Shown: positions 34,233 through 43,670 of the stretch, one piece after another
How the letters are laid out: the number at the start of each line of letters is the position of its first letter
Position numbering within the stretch: position 1 is the first letter of the stretch
Origin: Colwellia sp. 20A7
GTDB taxonomy: Bacteria; Pseudomonadota; Gammaproteobacteria; Enterobacterales; Alteromonadaceae
NCBI RefSeq assembly: GCF_009832865.1
Contig: NZ_CP047130.1
Coordinates: 1,116,001-1,180,000, forward strand
Direction of reading: 5' to 3'
DNA length: 64,000 bases
Notes under the pieces: model-generated
Databases searched by the model: none
What the model was told of the DNA's origin: nothing
Seen by the model: the letters and a program-made list of their open reading frames with translations, nothing else
Translations under genes and position numbers: made by a program

Positions 34233-35687
34233 CTAAAGATTATAGGTTTGATAGTGATGAAAGGTACCTATAGCGGTTAATTTTATTAAAGTAATTCTAT
34301 CGGGATTAACTAATATCTCAACTTGCTGGTTCAATCCATTTATATTAAGCGTAATATTATGTTCACCTACCGGTAAGTTTAATCGCATTATATGAATGCT
34401 ATCAGGTAGTGTACTCCAACTTCGCGTGTCAGCTTTTTCTGTTGCAAGGTTATAAATACTAGCAAAAAGGTTTCCAAGCTCACCATTATTTCGTGATAAC
34501 TGTTGTCTAAGTTCTTCTTTGGCAACTAACCTAACTATTTGTCTGGTGACCATCGCGGGTAAATCATCTTTCAATTGTTTCGCGGCTAAAGATTGTAGCC
34601 TTACTATCTCTTGTGATTGATAACGTTTACCTTGGTATTGCAGGCTTAATGGTGAATAGCTCGTTAAGTAATTCTGGTAGCTAGGTAAAGCGACACTGTA
34701 AAATCGCATTTGATTGTGACGAGTAAAAATAGGTAAGTTGAGCGCTATTTCTTGCTTTGCTGCTACTATGCCGTTTTCCGTAATTACAATAACTTGCCCA
34801 TTGTTTTTTTTATCTAATGGGTTGTTTTTACTAATGATAGTGTCAGGTAACGTTGTTTTTAATAAACTTATATCAGCACTCATAGATAGGTTATTCGCTA
34901 ATCGCCAAACATCTTGCTGTATGTAGCTATTATTAGGATAGATTTCTAATGCTTTTTTGTAATCAATGTACGCATCATTACGTTGGCCTGCGGCTTCATA
35001 AAGTAAAGCGGATAAGTAAAATGTGTAGGCATTTTGAAAGCCATTTTTAACATTGCCAATAGCATTATTCATTGTTGGATATTGGCTATCAAATTTACTA
35101 ATATTCAAACCTTGTGCTGACATTTTTTCTTGATTTTTTAAAATATTGTTAGCATTATTTTTTAGCGCTTGATCTTGTACTAAGTTAGCACGACGAACTT
35201 CTACCAAAGCACCAGATAAGTTTTTCTGGGCTAAGTAGTTCAGCGCTTGATAAGTATGCAGCATACTTTGCTCATAGAAGGGGATGTCATAACGAGTCGC
35301 GTTGTCATTACTCATTATTGCGGCAACATTCTCAACACCTCTACTAAGCTCAATTTTTGCTGAAAGCTGGTCTTGCTGAATGAGTTGGTATACTTGCTCA
35401 AAGTCAGTTTTACTTTGCTCAATATCTGTCGCTAAGAAAGCTAAACGGGCTTTTTCCAGTAAATGTAAATTATAGCTACTATCACCTGAGTTACGCGAAG
35501 GAATCAAGCTAATAGCTTGCTGAAAATTCCCTTGTTGTTGCGCCTGTTTTACTTCTCGCATTTGCTGATTGTAATTACTGAATAAGTCATTAAATGCACC
35601 GGTACTGCAAGCACTTAGTATTAGTGACAGGAGTATGAATATAGAGGTTTTTATAAAGGTTACTTTCATACGGTTAACTTTTTTCAT
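34233..35687 (-). CDS. COG3014-type lipoprotein with TPR-like repeats
   Basis: A 484-residue predicted lipoprotein: charged start, hydrophobic core and lipobox LSAC (C27). The N-terminal half (about 35-260) is helical and TPR-like, ending in AYIDYKKALEIYPNNSYIQ. The C-terminal half (about 290-484) is beta-rich with LPVGEHNITLNINGLNQQV. This type is found with YcfL and LpoB in marine gammaproteobacteria (COG3014 by recognition, role unknown). The ribosome site is unclear: AGG abuts the first ATG, and an in-frame ATG at 35669 would still keep the signal peptide. Confidence 0.8.
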   Translation of the reverse strand: MKKVNRMKVTFIKTSIFILLSLILSACSTGAFNDLFSNYNQQMREVKQAQQQGNFQQAISLIPSRNSGDSSYNLHLLEKARLAFLATDIEQSKTDFEQVYQLIQQDQLSAKIELSRGVENVAAIMSNDNATRYDIPFYEQSMLHTYQALNYLAQKNLSGALVEVRRANLVQDQALKNNANNILKNQEKMSAQGLNISKFDSQYPTMNNAIGNVKNGFQNAYTFYLSALLYEAAGQRNDAYIDYKKALEIYPNNSYIQQDVWRLANNLSMSADISLLKTTLPDTIISKNNPLDKKNNGQVIVITENGIVAAKQEIALNLPIFTRHNQMRFYSVALPSYQNYLTSYSPLSLQYQGKRYQSQEIVRLQSLAAKQLKDDLPAMVTRQIVRLVAKEELRQQLSRNNGELGNLFASIYNLATEKADTRSWSTLPDSIHIMRLNLPVGEHNITLNINGLNQQVEILVNPDRITLIKLTAIGTFHHYQTYNL

Positions 35688-36081
35688 CCTAGATAGCGAG
35701 CTGTTTAGACATGAAGTATTGTTTATTAGTTCAACCTAGTTTACTTCCTACTTGCATTATATAGAAAATAAAGCTGAATAATTACCTAAAAAATCACTTT
35801 AACGCGAACAAAAGAGAAATACTCTTATTCTTCAGTATTCATAAATAATACTTTCTCTGACATTAGTTAGGTTAATCTATAATTTAATTTAAAGGTTAAT
35901 TCATCTGTTAATACATAGATTAATTCACTGGTTAATGAATAGTTTATTGATTTTAGTCATCAAAGTCGTGTTCCTTGTTAGACAAATATTGACTTGCCTC
36001 AGCGTTGAATTAGAATTTGATATAAACGAATATACTAATAAAATTTTACTTACTCGATACACATTTAAGGTATTTATATCT
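35688..36081. other. Divergent spacer with degenerate 12-bp tandem repeats
   Basis: 394 bp between the COG3014-type lipoprotein gene and gcdH. No gene is supported: an in-frame extension of gcdH from 35935 exists but lacks any homology to the family. The notable content is the repeat array at 35870-35941. Confidence 0.6.
35870..35941. repeat. Degenerate tandem repeat, 6 x 12 bp
   Basis: Six consecutive 12-bp units close to GGTTAATTCATA (for example GGTTAATCTATA, GGTTAATTCATC, TGTTAATACATA, GATTAATTCACT, GGTTAATGAATA). TTAAT keeps the same phase in every unit. It ends 140 bp before the gcdH start. Confidence 0.75.
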
Positions 36082-37293
36082 ATGTCAGAAGAACTTACTA
36101 ATTCAAAAAAATCACAACAAAATAAAATTCGTTTTAATTGGCAAGATCCGCTACTGCTAGAGTCATTATTAACTGAAGAAGAGCGCATGATACGTGATAG
36201 TGCTCATCAGTACTGCCAAGAAAAGTTAATGCCACGTATTTTATTAGCAAATCGGCACGAACGTTTTGATGTTGGCATTATGAAAGAGCTTGGCGAGCTA
36301 GGCTTACTTGGGGCAACTATCGATGAAAAGTATGGTTGTGCCGGCGTTAACTATGTGACTTATGGTTTAATTGCTCGTGAAGTAGAGCGGGTAGATAGTG
36401 GTTATCGTAGTGCGATGAGTGTGCAATCGTCATTAGTGATGCACCCAATACATGCTTATGGAAGTGAAGAACAAAAAATGAAGTTTTTACCTAAGTTGGC
36501 TAGCGGTGCAGCGATTGGTTGTTTTGGTTTAACTGAGCCTAATTCAGGCTCAGATCCTGCAAGTATGTCAACTAAAGCAGTTGAAGTTGATGGTGGTTAT
36601 CAACTCAACGGAAGTAAAATGTGGATTACCAATTCTCCTATTGCAGATGTCTTCATTGTTTGGGCTAAGCTAAATGGCGTGATTAAAGGTTTTATTCTTG
36701 AAAAGGGCATGGTTGGTTTAAGTGCGCCAAAAATTGAAGGGAAGTTTTCGTTACGTGCATCTATCACAGGTGAAATTGTAATGGAGAATGTTTTTGTGCC
36801 AAAGGAAAATATGCTTCCCAAGGCTGAAGGACTGTCAGGACCTTTTGGTTGTTTAAATAAGGCTCGGTATGGTATTGCGTGGGGCGCGTTAGGCGCTGCA
36901 GAGTTTTGTTGGCATGGTGCTCGTCAATACACCCTTGATCGTGAACAATTTGGTAAGCCGTTAGCGGCAACACAGCTTATTCAGAAAAAATTAGCAGATA
37001 TGCAAACAGATATTAGTGTGGGGTTATTAGCTTGTTTACAAGCAGGGCGATTAATGGACTCTGGGCAACTAGCGCCGGAAGCTATTTCTTTAATTAAACG
37101 TAATTCATGTGGTAAAGCATTAGATATTGCTCGAGCGGCTAGGGATATGCACGGAGGTAATGGTATCAGCGATGAATTTCACATTATTCGTCATGTTATG
37201 AACTTAGAAGCGGTAAATACTTATGAAGGTACACATGATGTTCATGCACTTATTTTAGGTAGGGCTCAAACGGGCATTCAGGCGTTTTTTTAA
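36082..37293 (+). CDS. gcdH: Glutaryl-CoA dehydrogenase
   Basis: A 403-residue acyl-CoA dehydrogenase that would convert glutaryl-CoA to crotonyl-CoA in lysine/tryptophan degradation, passing electrons to ETF. The start [10 protein letters not shown], the [12 protein letters not shown] segment, the FAD/substrate motif [13 protein letters not shown] and the catalytic Glu E382 in [16 protein letters not shown] are all distinctive for GcdH within the family. The ATG at 36082 is chosen over a frame open from 35935, because homology begins here and a weak TAAGG lies 11 nt upstream. It stands alone; argR follows 100 bp later. Confidence 0.93.
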   Translation: MSEELTNSKKSQQNKIRFNWQDPLLLESLLTEEERMIRDSAHQYCQEKLMPRILLANRHERFDVGIMKELGELGLLGATIDEKYGCAGVNYVTYGLIAREVERVDSGYRSAMSVQSSLVMHPIHAYGSEEQKMKFLPKLASGAAIGCFGLTEPNSGSDPASMSTKAVEVDGGYQLNGSKMWITNSPIADVFIVWAKLNGVIKGFILEKGMVGLSAPKIEGKFSLRASITGEIVMENVFVPKENMLPKAEGLSGPFGCLNKARYGIAWGALGAAEFCWHGARQYTLDREQFGKPLAATQLIQKKLADMQTDISVGLLACLQAGRLMDSGQLAPEAISLIKRNSCGKALDIARAARDMHGGNGISDEFHIIRHVMNLEAVNTYEGTHDVHALILGRAQTGIQAFF

Positions 37294-37393
37294 GATTAAG
37301 CAAGTCATACTAATTAAAATTTTTTAGTGTAGAATAGTAGAAATTTTATTGTAATTATATTTCTACTTACTTGCACTTTGAGACAGCATAAAG

Positions 37394-37873
37394 ATGACCA
37401 CTCTTAGAAAACAAAATGAATCGAATTTGGTGTATGCGTTTAAACGATTATTAAAAGGACAATGCTATGGTTCGCAAGGACAATTAGCAGAAGCGCTAGC
37501 TGAGCAGGGATTTGAAAATATGTCTCAGGCTAAAATATCTCGCTTGTTATCTAAGTTAGGAGCAGTAAAAACACGTAATGCTAAAAATGAAATGATTTAT
37601 ATTTTACCTGATGAATTAGCTGTGCCAAAGTCAAAGCACTCTATTGAATCAGTAGTGCTAAGTGTTAAACATAATGGTATGCAAATTATATTAAAAACAG
37701 GTATTGGTGGGGCTCCTTTAATTTCTAGAATGCTTGATAGCATGGGCGAATCAGCGGGTATTTTAGGAACGCTTGCAGGTGATGATACTATTTTTATTGC
37801 ACCAGTAGAAGCTGAACGAATTGAAGAAATATCACAATCGATTCGTACTTTGCTTGGTGTAAATGCCAGCTAA
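37394..37873 (+). CDS. argR: Arginine repressor
   Basis: The 159-residue ArgR. An N-terminal winged helix (about 10-75, with QAKISRLLSKLGAVKTRNA) binds ARG boxes. A C-terminal oligomerisation and arginine-binding domain (about 85-155) has GTLAGDDTIFIAP, which includes the conserved GTxAGDDT segment. Length is standard (about 156). No clear ARG box is seen in the 100 bp upstream. Confidence 0.96.
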   Translation: MTTLRKQNESNLVYAFKRLLKGQCYGSQGQLAEALAEQGFENMSQAKISRLLSKLGAVKTRNAKNEMIYILPDELAVPKSKHSIESVVLSVKHNGMQIILKTGIGGAPLISRMLDSMGESAGILGTLAGDDTIFIAPVEAERIEEISQSIRTLLGVNAS

Positions 37874-38232
37874 TAGAGCATGATGAAATTTAGAATTCAT
37901 GATGACCATATATTCATAGACTCTTAATCAGGCCGTTGACCTAATTCTAAATTCACATAAATAGATTGCCGCAAAGCATCTGAATAGCTCGTTTTGTTAA
38001 CTCTTAATAAAATAATAGCGAGTTATTCACCCACCATAATAAGTATTACAGTAGTAAGCTGTTATCGGCTTAGTTACTAGTTTAGTTACTAGTTTAGTTA
38101 CTAGTTTAGTTACTAGTTTAGTTACTAGTTTAATTACCGGCGTTAACTAAACTAAGTTGATCAAAGTTACTATTTTATTCATACTCATACTTATGTTTTC
38201 TGATTAACTATTTTTTCAGGCTACCCATAAAT
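37874..38232. other. Spacer with 12-bp tandem repeats
   Basis: 359 bp between argR and a solute-binding protein gene. No gene or terminator with a clear T run is supported. It contains the repeat array at 38070-38137, and past it GTTAACTAAACTA, an inverted copy of part of the unit. Confidence 0.6.
38070..38137. repeat. Tandem repeat, 5 x 12 bp plus a partial copy
   Basis: Five perfect head-to-tail copies of TTAGTTACTAGT (38070-38129) and a degenerate partial copy TTAATTAC. An inverted TAGTTTAGTT-type segment follows, so the end can fold into a hairpin. It lies about 95 bp before the next gene. Confidence 0.95.
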
Positions 38233-39615
38233 ATGAAATATATATTTTATACTTTTTTAATTTCCCTATCTACGGTGTTGTGGGCGGAGCCTGTAATTTC
38301 AAAAAAAAACACTGTAATTGATCTAAAATTATCTACTAACTCTAACCATGCCTTATATGCTAAAGAGCTTTTAATAAAAGCGTATGCATTAATAGATCAT
38401 GAAATCAATTGGGTAAACCTCACTAGCTCTCAGGAGTTAGAACTTGTCAATAACGGTAGATTAGCAGCAGCTATTGCAAGAAGCTCTATTATTGAAAGTC
38501 AATTCCCTAAGTTAGTCAAAATACCCTATGAACTGTTTGACTTCTCTCTTCTTAGAGTAAGCGATAGACGTCGTTGTGGTTATTGTTTAAATGAAGATAT
38601 AGAGTCTATTGTTTATCCTAAAGGAGCCATTTTAGCCGTAAGTTATGCTGAATCTTTACCTGGTGATGTGGACAAATTAGGACTTAATAACCCTGATAAT
38701 CTTAATGAAATTATTTTAAAAAGGCGGGCAGATTCTGTTTTGATTATGAACTTTTTATTGGCTCCTGAAATTTATGAAAATCCGGATTTTATCGTTGAGA
38801 CCATTACACATAAATATGATTATCATTATCTATCACCGAAGTATAAACACTTAGCAAAACCGCTTCTTAAGGCTTTTCAAGAGTTAGAACACAATGGTAC
38901 TGTGGCCAAATTACAACAAAAGTATAGTATTAATTCTGTTTATCATTTAAGTGATGTACCTAAAGAGGTTAGCTTCATTTCAGGTACTTGGGATGATTAT
39001 AGTAATGCTGATAGTACAGGGGCTTATTGGGATATAATTGAAAAAGTGTTTAATGAAGACTTTTCTATTACTAAAAACACTTCTATTTGGGCTAGGGCTA
39101 TTCATTCTTTTGAGCAAGATCAAATTGATGTATTGGTAGGTGCCTATAAAGAGGATGTAGTAATTGATGCTATTTTTTCTTCATATCATCTTGATTATGA
39201 ATACCCTCTTTATGCTTTTGCTCGTAATAATAAAACGTTAGATCGTATTAAAGAAAAAGATGCCACGCTGACTGCTTGCATAGATGCAGGAAGCACTTTA
39301 CGTAAACATATTGCGTTTATTTCTAAAGATAATATCGTCGAAACATCATTTACACAATGCGAGACACTATTAAAGAATAATAAAATTGATATTGTTATTG
39401 AATATGATTATAACTTGGAACAATCGACTCTGGCTTTACCAAGAGTGGTGTTAATGGAAAGCTCTCCTTTATTTCTTGTTTTCCATAACACGCCTAAAGG
39501 GCATTTTCTAAAGTCCTACTTTGATCAAAAGATAGCGGGATTAGCTCGAAAAGGTATTTTAAAAAGCTTATTTCCTGATGAATACTCTTTTAATAGAGCA
39601 AATATTCGACCCTGA
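38233..39615 (+). CDS. Two-lobed periplasmic solute-binding-like protein
   Basis: A 460-residue exported protein (signal peptide cut near LWAEP). It appears to contain two successive SBP_bac_3-like domains: about 25-235, ending with the typical QELEHNGTVAKLQQKY helix, and about 245-455, ending with DQKIAGLARKGILKSLF. A CGYC pair (C115, C118) sits in the first. No permease or ATPase gene is adjacent, and no kinase or cyclase domain is fused, so it may be an orphan sensor or scavenging protein. Ligand unknown. Confidence 0.75.
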   Translation: MKYIFYTFLISLSTVLWAEPVISKKNTVIDLKLSTNSNHALYAKELLIKAYALIDHEINWVNLTSSQELELVNNGRLAAAIARSSIIESQFPKLVKIPYELFDFSLLRVSDRRRCGYCLNEDIESIVYPKGAILAVSYAESLPGDVDKLGLNNPDNLNEIILKRRADSVLIMNFLLAPEIYENPDFIVETITHKYDYHYLSPKYKHLAKPLLKAFQELEHNGTVAKLQQKYSINSVYHLSDVPKEVSFISGTWDDYSNADSTGAYWDIIEKVFNEDFSITKNTSIWARAIHSFEQDQIDVLVGAYKEDVVIDAIFSSYHLDYEYPLYAFARNNKTLDRIKEKDATLTACIDAGSTLRKHIAFISKDNIVETSFTQCETLLKNNKIDIVIEYDYNLEQSTLALPRVVLMESSPLFLVFHNTPKGHFLKSYFDQKIAGLARKGILKSLFPDEYSFNRANIRP

Positions 39616-39743
39616 ACTCAATTTTTAGGGTGACTATTACGGTGGTATTAATAAATTCAAACTTCCTAAAGCAAATTAACTTTGTAGTCTTTCTTTTGCT
39701 ATAATTAGCGATGAAACTTATGAAAAAGTAAAATGGTAAACTT

Positions 39744-40124
39744 ATGGAATATGAATTTATACACGATGCAATAACAGGTAACGCTAAAGCCCGATTCTCT
39801 TTAGAGCATGAGGTAATAGGCCCATGGATTGAAGTTGAGCTAGGGAATGATAATACCAAGCTAAAGCACTTATTAGCAGTGATTGATGATGTTGAAAAGG
39901 GGTCTCAGAGTGAAGTGGTAATTACTGGCCATGAATACACGATATCGATCAGTCAAGATGATGTTGAAATACACACTAATGCAAGCTTAGATGGTATAGA
40001 GTCGCTACCAGAGATGTTAACAACCGAACATATTCATTTTGATGATAATGAAGGTGCTGCTTGCGGTATTGATGATTTTAAAGAACTACTTATTTCATGG
40101 GCAATGTTTAACAATAACTTATAA
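39744..40124 (+). CDS. yacL: YacL family protein (UPF0231)
   Basis: A 126-residue cytoplasmic protein of the YacL/UPF0231 family. Recognised by the start MEYEFIHDAITGNAKARFS, the middle GHEYTISISQDDVEIHTN and the acidic C-terminal region ending GIDDFKELLISW. The family has no established function. Confidence 0.9.
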   Translation: MEYEFIHDAITGNAKARFSLEHEVIGPWIEVELGNDNTKLKHLLAVIDDVEKGSQSEVVITGHEYTISISQDDVEIHTNASLDGIESLPEMLTTEHIHFDDNEGAACGIDDFKELLISWAMFNNNL

Positions 40125-40175
40125 GAATAATATTTTCTTAACTCGAGTGAAACCTAATATGGACAATATATTAGG

Positions 40176-41015
40176 TTATAAAGAGGCGCTAATTTGAAGA
40201 ATAATTTCAGGCAGTTCTTCTTTTTTTATTCCTAATATAGAAATTATTGGCTTTTCCAAATACGGCCAATCAGCTGAAGCTTCATCTAGATTTTTTAATG
40301 AAACAACATGCTCAGCTAGCTTCAATATCGCAAATAAATCTTGCTCTGGTGAGCCATTTAATCTATCTAAATAGTCTATCTCGTGGTGTTGTAATATTAT
40401 TTGGCAAACATCTTTTGGCAAACGCCATGAACTTGCTACGTAATAGCCTAGAATTGCGTGGTTCACATGAAAATTCTGTTCTTCTAATTTGACTAATGAT
40501 AAGTCTGAAGTTAATGCTAATTGATCAACAACCTCTTGGTAGTTATTATGTTTCATCGCTAGCACAGGAATACCACAGTCATGAAATAACCCTAGACTAG
40601 AGAGTTTGTCCATTGCAATACTTTGTTTGAATCTCTTTCCAATTGCCACAGTAGCATTAGAAATATCTGTTGTGGTGCGCCAAAAATCTTCTAGATTAAT
40701 ACTACAATTTTTAGGATCAAAACTTTTTTTGATAAGACTATTAGTGATCAGCATGACTACACCATAAATGCCGATATATTTTACTGACATTTTTATATCA
40801 GTAATAGTTCTACCTAATCCATATAATGGTGAGTTAACCGCTTTTAAAATGGCCGCACTAACAGCAATATCTTGGCTAATACAATCAGCAATAGCATTGG
40901 TGTTAGGGTATGGTTCTGCCATCAATTTTAAAAGGTTAAGGAGTAACTGAGGCTGTGCAGGAACAGCAAAACCTTTACTGATATCGTCTAAAACATTTTG
41001 ATCAACAATAAGCAT
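40176..41015 (-). CDS. HDOD-domain signalling protein
   Basis: A 279-residue single-domain HDOD protein (about 15-215), a catalytically inactive relative of HD phosphodiesterases. Seen: PAQPQLLLNLLKLM, ISQDIAVSAAILKAVNSPLYGL, the GLFHDCGIPVLA helix and ILQHHEIDYL. HDOD proteins act in signalling through protein contacts, often with c-di-GMP or chemotaxis circuits. It stands alone, converging with yacL. Confidence 0.9.
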   Translation of the reverse strand: MLIVDQNVLDDISKGFAVPAQPQLLLNLLKLMAEPYPNTNAIADCISQDIAVSAAILKAVNSPLYGLGRTITDIKMSVKYIGIYGVVMLITNSLIKKSFDPKNCSINLEDFWRTTTDISNATVAIGKRFKQSIAMDKLSSLGLFHDCGIPVLAMKHNNYQEVVDQLALTSDLSLVKLEEQNFHVNHAILGYYVASSWRLPKDVCQIILQHHEIDYLDRLNGSPEQDLFAILKLAEHVVSLKNLDEASADWPYLEKPIISILGIKKEELPEIILQISASL

Positions 41016-41141
41016 AAAAAGAATAGTAGTGTAAATTTAAAAGATTGGGTTAATTCTAAAGCATATTAGTGATAATTACTTAATATTATTAAAAATATTT
41101 GTTAAAGTTTATCTTTATATTGTATGGTTTCAAGGTTTTTT

Positions 41142-42035
41142 ATGAATAATTGCGCAATTTTAACGATGGAAAATCTGTCTGATTTTGAATGTTATGATAG
41201 TTTACTTGATAAGTCTTTAGCACAGCGAGGATGGCAAACACAATTAGTGTCATGGCGGGAAAGAAGTGTAGATTGGCAACAATTCGATGCCGTTATTATT
41301 CGAAGCCCATGGGATTACCAAGATGATGCTAGTGCTTTTATATCGGTATTAGAAGAAATTGAGCGCTCAAGAGCGGTATTACAAAACTCGTTAGCAACCG
41401 TTCGTTGGAATATTGATAAAATATATTTAAAATCACTCGCTGAACAACAAGTCAATATTGTGCCAACTTTGTGGGGGAGTAACTTTTCAGCTAAAGATAT
41501 TATTAGTTTTTTTGACTATTTCAGCTGTCAACAAATTGTGATTAAACCTAGGATAAGCGCTAATGCAGACAATACTTTTTGGCTAAAAAAAGAAACGTTT
41601 GAAACCTGTTTGAGTCAACTAGAAGATATTTTTTCACAAAGCGAGTTTATGGTTCAACCATTTATGAGCAGTGTGATTGAAGAAGGTGAATTTTCTTTAT
41701 TTTATTTCTCCGGCAAGTATAGTCACGCTATTTTAAAAACACCAAAAAAAGATGATTTTAGAGTACAAGAAGAGCATGGTGGGCAATTAGAGTTAATAAC
41801 GCCTGAAAAAGCGTTATTAGCACAAGCAGAGAGTACTTTAGCTGCGATTAACCACTTAACAGGAGAAATTCCCTTATATGCGCGTATTGATTTTGTCCGA
41901 GATAACAATGCGAAGGCCGCATTTGCTTTAATGGAAGCTGAATTAATAGAGCCTTCACTATATTTTAATATGGATGACAACTCAGCTGATAATTTTGTGA
42001 ATGCTTTTGTTAAACGGATGAAGGAATATTGCTAA
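41142..42035 (+). CDS. ATP-grasp domain protein
   Basis: A 297-residue protein with an ATP-grasp fold (about 90-290), related by eye to RimK/glutathione synthetase-like and cycloserine-ligase-like enzymes: IIRSPWDYQDD near the start, then IVIKPRISANADNT, a MVQPFMSSVIEEGEFSLFYF segment, and YARIDFVRDN and MEAELIEPSLYF at the metal/nucleotide site. It would ligate a carboxylate to an amine using ATP, but the substrates are unknown. The ATG at 41142 has CAAGG 6 nt upstream and is preferred over the in-frame ATG at 41124. Confidence 0.85.
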   Translation: MNNCAILTMENLSDFECYDSLLDKSLAQRGWQTQLVSWRERSVDWQQFDAVIIRSPWDYQDDASAFISVLEEIERSRAVLQNSLATVRWNIDKIYLKSLAEQQVNIVPTLWGSNFSAKDIISFFDYFSCQQIVIKPRISANADNTFWLKKETFETCLSQLEDIFSQSEFMVQPFMSSVIEEGEFSLFYFSGKYSHAILKTPKKDDFRVQEEHGGQLELITPEKALLAQAESTLAAINHLTGEIPLYARIDFVRDNNAKAAFALMEAELIEPSLYFNMDDNSADNFVNAFVKRMKEYC

Positions 42036-42105
42036 CATTAGCTCTTATGTAGGATATCCTTAAGTAAAAAACTTAGCTACAGTATTTATTAATAGAATTT
42101 TTGTC

Positions 42106-42139
42106 TTTATGTAACACGTTAGCTAACGTGTTACATAAA
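42106..42139 (-). terminator. Perfect 34-bp palindrome at the end of the ampG transcript
   Basis: Two 17-nt arms meet with no spacer (arm TTTATGTAACACGTTAG), overlapping the stop codon of the small membrane peptide gene. It ends in TTT/AAA on both strands, so it could act as a terminator; as DNA it could also be a dimeric protein-binding site. Confidence 0.6.
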
Positions 42140-42293
42140 TCATGGTGGTAAAAAAAAGTATAATTACCGCATTGAATATTAATATATAAGTAAAGCCTTT
42201 AATACCTTCCTTTAAGCTATAACCATGGTTATCGAGATACCACCACCAAATAGCACTCATGAGGATAGGTAATATAAAGAAAAATTTGATCAT
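42123..42293 (-). CDS. Small membrane protein (56 aa) downstream of ampG
   Basis: A short ORF encoding 56 residues, MIKFFFILPI to MIYVTR. It has two hydrophobic segments (about 3-19 and 33-53) separated by a polar turn (DNHGYSLKEG) and a WWW cluster at 16-18. The ATG lies 1 bp after the ampG stop, with AGGA 7 nt upstream inside the ampG end, so translation is probably coupled. The stop overlaps a long palindrome. Codon content and layout argue for a real gene; no function is recognised. Confidence 0.7.
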   Translation of the reverse strand: MIKFFFILPILMSAIWWWYLDNHGYSLKEGIKGFTYILIFNAVIILFFTTMIYVTR

Positions 42294-42294
42294 G

Positions 42295-43581
42295 TTAATG
42301 TCCTGATGAATTAGTTGTAGGCTCAGATTTATTCACGTTTATTTGTTTAACTGGTTCATGCCAAGGTGCTACTTTAAATAGCATTAACATACCGGGAACA
42401 GCTAATGCGGTACATAGAAAGTAAAATTGAGTCCAACCTATTTGTTCTACAATAAATCCTGTAGTAGCATTAGCAAATGTTCTAGGTAGAACAGCTAATG
42501 CCGTAAAAAGAGCGATTTGTGTTGCGGCAAAAGCAGGGTTTGTTGTACGAGCTATAAAAGCGGTGAAAGCCGCGGTACCTAAACCTACGCCTAAATATTC
42601 AAAGCCCATTGCTATGGCCAAAGCGTAATTGTTATGGCCAATTTCAGCAAGGGCTGCAAAGCCAAGAATACTTGCTATTTGCACAAAACCAAACAACCAT
42701 AAAGCACGGTTGATGCTGAGTTTTATCATAACAAGACCACCAACAACTATACCTACAGTCATAGCAATCAAAGAAGATGTTTTAGCGATAACACCTATTT
42801 CTGTTTTACTAAAGCCCATATCAATAAAGAATGGGGTTTGTAACGCCGTGGCCATATTATCACCTAATTTATATAAAACTAAAAAAGCGAGTGTATAGCA
42901 GGCTGGTTTGAAGCCATTACTTTGTATAAAGTCTTTAAAAGGTAGTATCACCGCATCTTTTAATGATTTTGGTGCATTTTGCTCAGTATCTAATTCTTTA
43001 ATAAATAAAGTTAATAAAACACCAACAACCATGAAAGCAGCCACAATCATAAAAACAGATTGCCAACTGATATGATCGGCAAGAATAAAGGCTAATGAAC
43101 CGGGTACAAGGCCAGACAAGCGATAAGCTTGAACATGAATAGAGTTTCCAAGGCCTAATTCATTATCGGGTAGTAATTCACGTCTATATGCGTCTAATAC
43201 AATATCTTGGCTAGCACTGAAAAAAGCCACCGCGGCTGCTAAGTATGCTACCGACCAAATATCAGCGACGGGATTTACCCAACCAAAAGCGGCGATTGAA
43301 CCCAGTAATAATATCTGTGTTGCTAACATCCAACTTCGTCTTCTACCTAAGCCACCTAACGAATAGCGATCTATTAACGGCGACCAAATAAATTTCCACA
43401 CATAGGGAATACCTATTAAAGAAAATAAGCCTATTTCTGCTAAGCTAACTCCTTGATCGCGCAGCCAACCGGGCACTAATTGATAAAGTACAAATAAAGG
43501 TAAGCCCGAACTAAAACCTGTAAAAATACAAATTAGCATACGCTTGTTTAAAATAGCTTGTTTAAACGATGTATTCGACAT
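42295..43581 (-). CDS. ampG: AmpG-family muropeptide permease
   Basis: A 428-residue major-facilitator protein with about 12 hydrophobic helices that would import anhydro-muropeptides for wall recycling. The AmpG hallmark GFSSGLPLFVLYQLVPGWLRD stretch at residues 22-42, the IPYVWKFIWSPLIDRY segment and GLGRRRSW are clear. It lies in a minus-strand run behind yajG and a cyclophilin gene; yajG-ampG adjacency is also seen in E. coli. Confidence 0.94.
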   Translation of the reverse strand: MSNTSFKQAILNKRMLICIFTGFSSGLPLFVLYQLVPGWLRDQGVSLAEIGLFSLIGIPYVWKFIWSPLIDRYSLGGLGRRRSWMLATQILLLGSIAAFGWVNPVADIWSVAYLAAAVAFFSASQDIVLDAYRRELLPDNELGLGNSIHVQAYRLSGLVPGSLAFILADHISWQSVFMIVAAFMVVGVLLTLFIKELDTEQNAPKSLKDAVILPFKDFIQSNGFKPACYTLAFLVLYKLGDNMATALQTPFFIDMGFSKTEIGVIAKTSSLIAMTVGIVVGGLVMIKLSINRALWLFGFVQIASILGFAALAEIGHNNYALAIAMGFEYLGVGLGTAAFTAFIARTTNPAFAATQIALFTALAVLPRTFANATTGFIVEQIGWTQFYFLCTALAVPGMLMLFKVAPWHEPVKQINVNKSEPTTNSSGH

Positions 43582-43670
43582 TAATTACTACTTTGCAAAA
43601 TTGATCATGCAAGCTTATCAGAGAGTTGAACTGAGCAGAAGGAGATTAACATTATTAAACTGAATGTTAT

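Noticed and set aside
35935..36081. 49-codon N-terminal extension of gcdH
   Set aside because: It overlaps the tandem repeats, has no family similarity, and a suitable ATG with a weak ribosome site lies at 36082.
32418..38137. Short tandem repeats as CRISPR arrays
   Set aside because: Units of 12-13 bp follow each other with no spacers, and there are no cas genes.
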